Assembly: GCA_900766575.1 (NCBI GenBank)
Contig: CAAFVW010000026.1
Coordinates: forward strand, 1 to 13,391
Direction: 5' to 3'
Length of the DNA: 13,391 nucleotides
Origin: Lachnospiraceae bacterium
Lineage (GTDB): Bacteria; Bacillota; Clostridia; Lachnospirales; Lachnospiraceae
A program made the position numbers and the translations under genes. Under the pieces are notes generated by a model. It worked only from the letters and a program-made list of their open reading frames with translations. It did not search any database and had not been told where the DNA came from. Shown piece after piece: positions 8,686 to 13,391 of the stretch (position 1 is its first letter; every line of letters begins with the position of its first letter).

Positions 8686-10185
8686 ATGGTATACAATTTT
8701 AATCTGGGGATTGGATGGGCCAGCAGCGGCGTGGAATATGCACAGAGCTATCGCGCAAATCTGCTGCGCAGGGCAGGGATTCCCGCAAAATTTGTTTTTA
8801 CGGATATGTTCCCGAGGGATAATATCCAGCATATGACGGAGAATATCGGATTTCGGGATGATGAGATCCTGTGGCTGTATACATTTTTTACAGATACGAA
8901 GATCGCACCGGTCAGCTATACCCTTGCAGATCTGGAAAAAACGATGGATCGTTCTGAGTATTCGTTCAGCAGGGATGGGAAAATCTGCAAATATATTTTC
9001 CCGGGAAACGGTAATTTTTATACGGTTTATATGGTGGATGAGACATCGGACCGCGCGCATCGCGTGGAGATCGTGTCAAATGGCTGCCTGATCCGGAAGG
9101 ATTATTTTACCTATTGCCGGATTTATTCGGAATATTATGCACCGTTAGACGGACAGGCGCACCTGTATCAGCGCAGATTTTTCAATGAGGATGGTTCGGT
9201 TGCCTATGAAGAAATCAATGATAACGATGTGGTGATGTATCAGTTTCCGGACAAGCTTTTGTGTTCGAAGGAGGAGTTTGTAGGATACATGGTGCAGAGA
9301 CTGCAGCTGACAAAGGAGGATGTGGTGATCATTGACCGCACCACCGGAGTGGGACAGACGATTCTGCAGAATGTGGGACCGGCCCGGGTGGGCATTGTGA
9401 TCCATGCGGATCATTTCAGTGAGAACAACACGGATGAGGAAACGATTCTGTGGAACAATTATTACGAGTATGCTTTCGCACAGAGGGAACATATTGATTT
9501 CTATATTACAGCAACAGAGGATCAGAACCGTCTGGTAAAGGAACAGTTCCGGAAATACACCGGAGCGGAGGTGAATGTAGTGACGATTCCGGTGGGAAGT
9601 CTGGACGAACTGAAATATCCGGAGGGTGAGAGAAAGCCTCATTCCCTGATCACGGCATCCCGTCTGGCAACGGAGAAACACGTGGACTGGCTGATCAGCG
9701 CAGTAGCGAAGGCACATGAGCAGATCCCGGATGTGACCCTGGATATTTATGGAAAGGGCGGAGAGGAAGAGAATCTGAAGACGCGGATACGCAGGCACGA
9801 TTGCGGAGACTATGTGCGGTTGATGGGGCAACAGAATCTGGCGGAAGTATATAAGAATTACGAGGCATATCTGGCAGGGTCGACCAGTGAAGGATTCGGA
9901 CTGACTCTGATGGAGGCTGTCGGATCAGGACTGCCGATCATCGGATTTGATGTGCGCTATGGTAATCAGAATTTTATTGATGAAGGGGAAAACGGCTATA
10001 AGATCACGCTGACGGATTCCATGGAAGAGAAGGAAAAGGTCGAGAAGCTGGCGGAATGTATCGTGCGGCTGTTCACGGAAGCTGATCTTGCAAAGTTCCA
10101 TGAACATTCCTATGAGAAAGCAAGGGAATATCTGACGGAGGAGGTAGTAAAGCGATGGAAAAGTCTGCTTGGGGACAGAATGTAA
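8686..10185 (+). CDS. gtfA: SRRP O-GlcNAc glycosyltransferase catalytic subunit GtfA (Gtf1)
   Basis: GtfA (499 residues) is the catalytic half of the GtfA/GtfB complex. It transfers GlcNAc from UDP-GlcNAc to Ser/Thr hydroxyls of the serine-rich repeats in the cytosol before export. The opening YNFNLGIGWASSGVEYAQ is the family signature. An extended beta-sheet domain (about residues 95-200) carries FFNEDGS-type hairpins. The GT-B donor domain includes YGKGGEEENLK and the EX7E motif in TSEGFGLTLMEA (Glu402 and Glu410). This is the family-4-type retaining transferase pattern, with catalytic residues intact. The start is the ATG at 8686, with AAGGAG (8673-8678) seven bases upstream. The upstream GTG at 8668 has no good site. 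The gene is 32 bases after secA2, the largest gap inside the run, and overlaps gtfB by 31 bases. Confidence 0.94.
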   Translation: MVYNFNLGIGWASSGVEYAQSYRANLLRRAGIPAKFVFTDMFPRDNIQHMTENIGFRDDEILWLYTFFTDTKIAPVSYTLADLEKTMDRSEYSFSRDGKICKYIFPGNGNFYTVYMVDETSDRAHRVEIVSNGCLIRKDYFTYCRIYSEYYAPLDGQAHLYQRRFFNEDGSVAYEEINDNDVVMYQFPDKLLCSKEEFVGYMVQRLQLTKEDVVIIDRTTGVGQTILQNVGPARVGIVIHADHFSENNTDEETILWNNYYEYAFAQREHIDFYITATEDQNRLVKEQFRKYTGAEVNVVTIPVGSLDELKYPEGERKPHSLITASRLATEKHVDWLISAVAKAHEQIPDVTLDIYGKGGEEENLKTRIRRHDCGDYVRLMGQQNLAEVYKNYEAYLAGSTSEGFGLTLMEAVGSGLPIIGFDVRYGNQNFIDEGENGYKITLTDSMEEKEKVEKLAECIVRLFTEADLAKFHEHSYEKAREYLTEEVVKRWKSLLGDRM

Positions 10186-11522
10186 TGCTGTTGATGGACA
10201 ATTTTGGGCCGGAGAGCCGGAAACTGTATGATTCTTTTCGTGGGATCGGAGTGGACTGCCCGGTCGCTGTTATGGAAGAGGACGGTTTCTTACCGGAGGA
10301 TGTGACATCGGTCTATGGCTTTTTCCTGGGAGATTTCAAAAATGCTTCCGGGGGACTTGGTCGTTCCCGATATTTTAACGAGATCAAAGTACCGGACTAT
10401 TGGGAGATCAGCGGAACGAACAGCAATGGCAAAGTGAATGATCTGTACCGTGAGCGGGGCAGAATCTTCTATGCGGAACCGCTGCACAAACGCCGTGTGA
10501 AAGTGGTGGACTGGTACGATGAGAGGGGAACGGTCAGATCCAGTGACCATTACAATCGCTACGGTGCACTGTACGCCCGGACGATTTTCAATGCGAAAGG
10601 GCAGAAGGTCAACAAGAGTTATTTTGATGCGGACGGCAGAGAGGTCATCGTAGAGAACTTTGTGACACATGATATTATTCTGAATGAAGACGGCAAAGTG
10701 AAAATTTTCCGGAATAAGACAGATTTTACGGTGCATTTTCTGGAGCGGGCCGGATGGACGGAGAGACGTATTTTCTTTAATTCTCTGTCGACACCGTTTT
10801 TTGTATCGGAACGGCTGCATCCGGGGGCTGATAAGGGAGATATTTTGTTCTGGCAGGAGCCTGTTTATGACGAGATTCCCGGCAACATGCAGATTATTTT
10901 ACGGGGAGAAAGTACCCGTACCGGGCAGATTCTGGTGCAGAAGAAGGATTCTTATGAAAAGCTCATGAAGCTGGGAGCAGACCCGAAGATGGTTCACTGT
11001 CTGGGATATGTGTATCCTTTTGCCAGAGAGAACCGTCACGGAAAGGATGTGCTGATCTGCACGAATTCGGAAAACGTGGCACATTGTCACAGAATCGTAA
11101 AGGCATTGCCGGAGCTTCATTTTCATATTGCGGCGATCACGGAAATGTCCGCAAAGCTGTTGACTGTGGGGGCTTACGATAATGTCACAATGTATCCGGG
11201 AGTGAAGATGCAGATTCTGGATGAGCTGTTTGAAAAATGTGATTTCTATCTGGACATCAATCATGAGAACGAGATTGTATCTGCGGTCAGCAGGGCATTT
11301 TTACAGAATCAGTTGATTCTCGGATTCCGGGAGACATTGCATAATAAGGATTATATTGCGGAAGACCACATTTACGCGGAAGCGGAACCGGAGAAACTGA
11401 TTGCGGATCTGCGTAAGTTTGCACTGGAAGAGGATGGACCGGAACAGGAGCTTGAAAAACAGCGTAAGGCGGCTCTTGCGGAAACAGCGGAAAGTTATTA
11501 TAATGTGATAGATGGTTTGTAA
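10155..11522 (+). CDS. gtfB: GtfB (Gtf2), non-catalytic partner of the SRRP glycosyltransferase
   Basis: GtfB (455 residues) pairs with GtfA and binds the serine-rich acceptor to keep it in the active site. In studied systems it is not itself catalytic. It shows the family pattern DGFLPEDVTSVYGFF early. An extended beta-sheet region follows (about residues 95-190), with strands such as YFDADGREVIVENF and ILNEDGKVKIFRN. A GT-B-like C-terminal half contains DINHENEIVSAVSRAF (from residue 367). At the EX7E position the second Glu is missing, in line with a catalytically dead partner. The ATG at 10155 has AGGAGGT (10139-10145) nine bases upstream, inside gtfA. A second in-frame ATG at 10185, touching the gtfA stop, would give the shorter N-terminus common in streptococci but has only a weak site. 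GtfB closes the aSec run. Confidence 0.9.
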   Translation: MEKSAWGQNVMLLMDNFGPESRKLYDSFRGIGVDCPVAVMEEDGFLPEDVTSVYGFFLGDFKNASGGLGRSRYFNEIKVPDYWEISGTNSNGKVNDLYRERGRIFYAEPLHKRRVKVVDWYDERGTVRSSDHYNRYGALYARTIFNAKGQKVNKSYFDADGREVIVENFVTHDIILNEDGKVKIFRNKTDFTVHFLERAGWTERRIFFNSLSTPFFVSERLHPGADKGDILFWQEPVYDEIPGNMQIILRGESTRTGQILVQKKDSYEKLMKLGADPKMVHCLGYVYPFARENRHGKDVLICTNSENVAHCHRIVKALPELHFHIAAITEMSAKLLTVGAYDNVTMYPGVKMQILDELFEKCDFYLDINHENEIVSAVSRAFLQNQLILGFRETLHNKDYIAEDHIYAEAEPEKLIADLRKFALEEDGPEQELEKQRKAALAETAESYYNVIDGL

Positions 11523-11681
11523 TTCATGTGTTTTTAGAACTTTTGACCAGAATATCGTTTATATTATTTTGCCTATCTTGTAGGGCAGGTGTTACGAGGT
11601 AGCTTATATAACAGAGACAGATCGGATGCGGTATATTATGACTTATGGTGTTATGCTGCGGTTGTTTCGGGAGGATGACAC
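11523..11681 (+). other. Intergenic gap between gtfB and rfbD
   Basis: This 159-base AT-rich stretch holds no open frame I can support. No clear terminator for the aSec run is visible. The best inverted repeat, GCC-TAGGGC near 11571-11586, is too weak to call. A possible promoter is listed separately, so rfbD may have its own transcript, but read-through from gtfB cannot be excluded. Confidence 0.5.
11543..11570 (+). promoter_or_regulatory. Possible weak sigma-A promoter for rfbD
   Basis: TTGACC (11543-11548) matches five of six bases of the -35 consensus. After a 16-base spacer, TATTTT (11565-11570) matches four of six of the -10 consensus. The region is AT-rich and lies about 110 bases ahead of rfbD. 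The alternative TATTAT at 11562 would leave only 13 bases of spacer. It is suggestive only. Confidence 0.35.
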
Positions 11682-12551
11682 TTGCAGAATGGAGAATGTA
11701 AATTCAATATGAAAGTCTTGGTAACAGGTGTAAAAGGTCAGTTAGGATATGATGTGGTAAATGAACTTACAAAGCGTGGCATCGAGGCTGTGGGTGTGGA
11801 TATTCAGGAGATGGATATCACAGATGCAGCCAGCGTGGAAAAAGTAATCGGAGAGGCAGCACCGGATGCAGTGGTTCATTGTGCGGCTTATACCGCTGTG
11901 GATGCCGCGGAGGATAATGTAGACCTCTGCCGCAGAGTCAATGCGGACGGCACGCAGAATATTGCAAATGTATGTAAGAAACTGGACTGCAAGATGGTGT
12001 ACATCAGCACAGACTATGTATTCGACGGTGAGGGTACAAGACCCTGGGAGCCCGACGATGAACGTCATCCGCTGAATGTATACGGACAGACCAAATACGA
12101 GGGAGAACTGGCGGTACAGAACACGCTGGAGAAATATTTTATCGTGAGAATCTCCTGGGTATTCGGTGTCAATGGCAGGAATTTTATCAAAACTATGCTG
12201 AATCTGGGCAAGACCCATGATCATCTCACAGTCGTAAATGATCAGTTCGGATCTCCTACCTATACTTATGATCTGGCGAGACTTCTGGTGGATATGGTAT
12301 TGACAGACAAATATGGCATTTATCATGCCACCAATGAAGGTATCTGCAACTGGTATGAGTTCGCCTGCGAGATCTTCCGCCAGGCCGGAATGAAGGTGGA
12401 TGTGGCTCCCGTGCCGGCATCCGAGTATCCGACGAAGGCAAAGAGACCGGAGAACAGCCGCATGAGCAAGGAGAAGCTGACAGAGAACGGATTTGAGAGA
12501 CTTCCTTCCTGGCAGGATGCGCTGGAGAGATATCTGAAGGAAATTCTGTAA
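11682..12551 (+). CDS. rfbD: dTDP-4-dehydrorhamnose reductase
   Basis: This NAD(P)H-dependent short-chain (extended SDR) enzyme reduces dTDP-4-dehydro-L-rhamnose to dTDP-L-rhamnose. That is the last step of the pathway that supplies rhamnose for cell-wall polysaccharides and glycans. The Rossmann motif is VTGVKGQLGYDVV at the N-terminus. DVVVHCAAYTAVD-like sequence, YISTDYVFDG, and the catalytic YGQTK follow (Tyr134 and Lys138 from this start). The conserved VVNDQFGSPTYTYDLA comes next. The length is normal. The TTG at 11682 has GGGAGGA (11669-11675) close upstream and gives 289 residues. The in-frame ATG at 11709 gives MKVLVTG, the family's usual start (280 residues), but with only a distant GGAGA. 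Either start is possible. No rfbA, rfbB or rfbC lies in the window, so they would have to be elsewhere. Confidence 0.93.
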   Translation: MQNGECKFNMKVLVTGVKGQLGYDVVNELTKRGIEAVGVDIQEMDITDAASVEKVIGEAAPDAVVHCAAYTAVDAAEDNVDLCRRVNADGTQNIANVCKKLDCKMVYISTDYVFDGEGTRPWEPDDERHPLNVYGQTKYEGELAVQNTLEKYFIVRISWVFGVNGRNFIKTMLNLGKTHDHLTVVNDQFGSPTYTYDLARLLVDMVLTDKYGIYHATNEGICNWYEFACEIFRQAGMKVDVAPVPASEYPTKAKRPENSRMSKEKLTENGFERLPSWQDALERYLKEIL

Positions 12552-12583
12552 TTAAAAATCCAGTAAATTTCACGAAAAACCAG

Positions 12584-12612
12584 TTGACAACGCAATTCTA
12601 AACAAGTATACT
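12584..12612 (+). promoter_or_regulatory. Near-consensus sigma-A promoter of the str operon (rpsL)
   Basis: TTGACA (12584-12589) is a perfect -35. After an exact 17-base spacer, TATACT (12607-12612) matches five of six bases of the -10 consensus. Transcription should begin around 12618-12620, giving a leader of about 50 bases before rpsL. This is the strength expected for a ribosomal protein operon. I see no terminator between rfbD and this promoter. Confidence 0.9.
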
Positions 12613-12670
12613 GTTAAAGCGTGCCAGAAAAGGTGCGTCTATTATACTATTAAGAAAGAGGTGAAACAGA

Positions 12671-13093
12671 ATGCCAACATTTAACCAGTTAGTAAGAAAA
12701 GGACGTCAGACCTCTGTTAAGAAGTCTACTGCACCTGCTCTCCAGAAGGGTTACAACTCTCTTCACAAGAAAGCAACAGACGTTTCTGCTCCCCAGAAGC
12801 GTGGTGTATGTACCGCTGTTAAGACAGCAACTCCTAAAAAGCCTAACTCTGCTCTTAGAAAGATCGCCAGAGTACGTCTTTCCAACGGAATCGAAGTTAC
12901 CAGCTACATTCCCGGTGAAGGTCACAATCTGCAGGAGCACAGCGTTGTTTTGATCCGTGGTGGTCGTGTTAAGGACCTGCCCGGTACCAGATACCACATC
13001 ATCCGTGGTACTCTTGATACCGCTGGTGTCGCTAACAGAAAACAGGCTCGTTCCAAGTACGGCGCTAAGAGACCTAAGGATGCTAAGAAATAA
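12671..13093 (+). CDS. rpsL: Small ribosomal subunit protein S12 (uS12)
   Basis: S12 (140 residues) sits at the decoding centre of the 30S subunit and affects tRNA selection accuracy. The sequence is unmistakable: [12 protein letters not shown] at the start, [20 protein letters not shown] in the middle, [18 protein letters not shown] and [11 protein letters not shown] later, and a basic tail. [11 protein letters not shown] carries the Lys at the site classically linked to streptomycin resistance, here in wild-type form (Lys, not Arg). The ATG at 12671 has GAGGTG (12658-12663) seven bases upstream. Codon use shifts to the CTT, GCT, CGT and AAA codons of highly expressed genes, unlike the aSec genes upstream. 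It is the first gene of the str operon. Confidence 0.99.
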   Translation: MPTFNQLVRKGRQTSVKKSTAPALQKGYNSLHKKATDVSAPQKRGVCTAVKTATPKKPNSALRKIARVRLSNGIEVTSYIPGEGHNLQEHSVVLIRGGRVKDLPGTRYHIIRGTLDTAGVANRKQARSKYGAKRPKDAKK

Positions 13094-13117
13094 TTAGTGT
13101 CAGAGGCGTTTTGAACG

Positions 13118-13245
13118 TCGGATGGAAAGTCCGATGAAAATCCGCAAGGATTTTGGAGGTGTCAGCAAGACATCTTTGTACCACAAAAACGAAACTAAGA
13201 AAAGTGTTGGAATTCTGTGATACAGATATAACAGCGCGAACACTT
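13118..13245 (+). ncRNA. Candidate structured leader in the rpsL-rpsG spacer
   Basis: The 212-base gap (13094-13305) has no open frame but several inverted repeats in series. They are TCGGA/TCCGA (13118-13122 with 13130-13134) and AAAATCC/GGATTTT closed by a GCAA tetraloop (13137-13143 with 13148-13154). A third 7-bp stem with a GU pair follows (13157-13163 with 13169-13175). An outer stem AAGTGTT/AACACTT (13202-13208 with 13239-13245) encloses a small TCTGT/ACAGA hairpin (13214-13226). In E. coli S7 represses the str operon by binding the structured S12-S7 spacer. A similar role here is inference. I do not recognise a named RNA family, and no U-tract makes any stem a clear terminator. Confidence 0.45.
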
Positions 13246-13305
13246 GGGGAAACACATGTGAGTACCGATGATTTAACGTAAACATTTGTTAAGGAGGGAA
13301 GAACC

Positions 13306-13391
13306 GTGCCACGTAAAGGACATATTCAGAAAAGAGATGTATTAGCAGATCCTTTATACAACAACAAAGTGGTTACCAAGCTTGTCAACAA
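13306..13391 (+). CDS. rpsG: Small ribosomal subunit protein S7 (uS7), 5' end only
   Basis: The frame begins at GTG 13306 and reads [20 protein letters not shown], then KVVTKLVN, running off the window edge after 28 codons. This is the highly conserved N-terminus of S7, a primary 16S rRNA-binding protein that organises the 30S head and, in some bacteria, represses its own operon. AAGGAGGG (13291-13298) lies seven bases upstream of the GTG, a very strong ribosome binding site that settles the start. rpsG following rpsL is the normal str operon order, and fusA and tuf would be expected beyond the edge. Confidence 0.97.
   Translation, partial: MPRKGHIQKRDVLADPLYNNKVVTKLVN

Noticed and set aside
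12643..12648. A second TATACT that could be another rpsL -10 box
   Set aside because: No -35-like sequence lies about 17 bases upstream, and the promoter at 12584-12612 is far better.
13208..13232. A possible internal promoter for rpsG (TTGGAA and TATAAC)
   Set aside because: The spacer would be only 13 bases, too short for a sigma-A promoter.

Overview
The window looks like chromosomal DNA from a Gram-positive Firmicute, most likely a gut-type member of the Clostridia (Lachnospiraceae-like). This rests on strong AGGAGG-type ribosome binding sites, the character of the ribosomal protein S12 and S7 sequences, moderate GC content, and a surface-protein tail of a kind I associate with that group. 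All genes are on the + strand. The species cannot be named from the sequence alone.

Positions 1-1463 are the 3' part of a gene for a serine-rich repeat surface protein (SRRP). An array of [12 protein letters not shown] octapeptides is followed by an Ala/Pro-rich stalk, two acidic I-x-D-E-x-x-x-L-A motifs, a Trp-rich membrane helix and a short acidic tail. There is no LPXTG motif. A strong hairpin (1500-1536) separates it from a tightly packed run of seven genes: secY2, asp1, asp2, asp3, secA2, gtfA and gtfB (1565-11522). These overlap or nearly touch. Together they form an accessory Sec (aSec) system. GtfA/GtfB start O-glycosylation of the serine-rich repeats with GlcNAc, Asp1/2/3 modify and escort the glycoprotein, SecA2 supplies the ATPase motor, and SecY2 forms the dedicated channel. 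The substrate is the SRRP encoded just upstream. No asp4/asp5 (SecE/SecG-like) genes lie within the run.

After a 159-base gap comes rfbD (rmlD), encoding dTDP-4-dehydrorhamnose reductase, the last step of dTDP-L-rhamnose synthesis. A near-consensus sigma-A promoter (12584-12612) then drives the str operon: rpsL (S12) and the first 28 codons of rpsG (S7). The rpsL-rpsG spacer is 212 bases long and holds a series of stem-loops, which suggests a structured regulatory leader.

The points most worth a second look are an SRRP apparently anchored without sortase, the hairpin between substrate and export machinery, and the structured rpsL-rpsG spacer. The aSec families themselves are known. What is less familiar is this compact version in a Clostridia-type genome next to the str operon.
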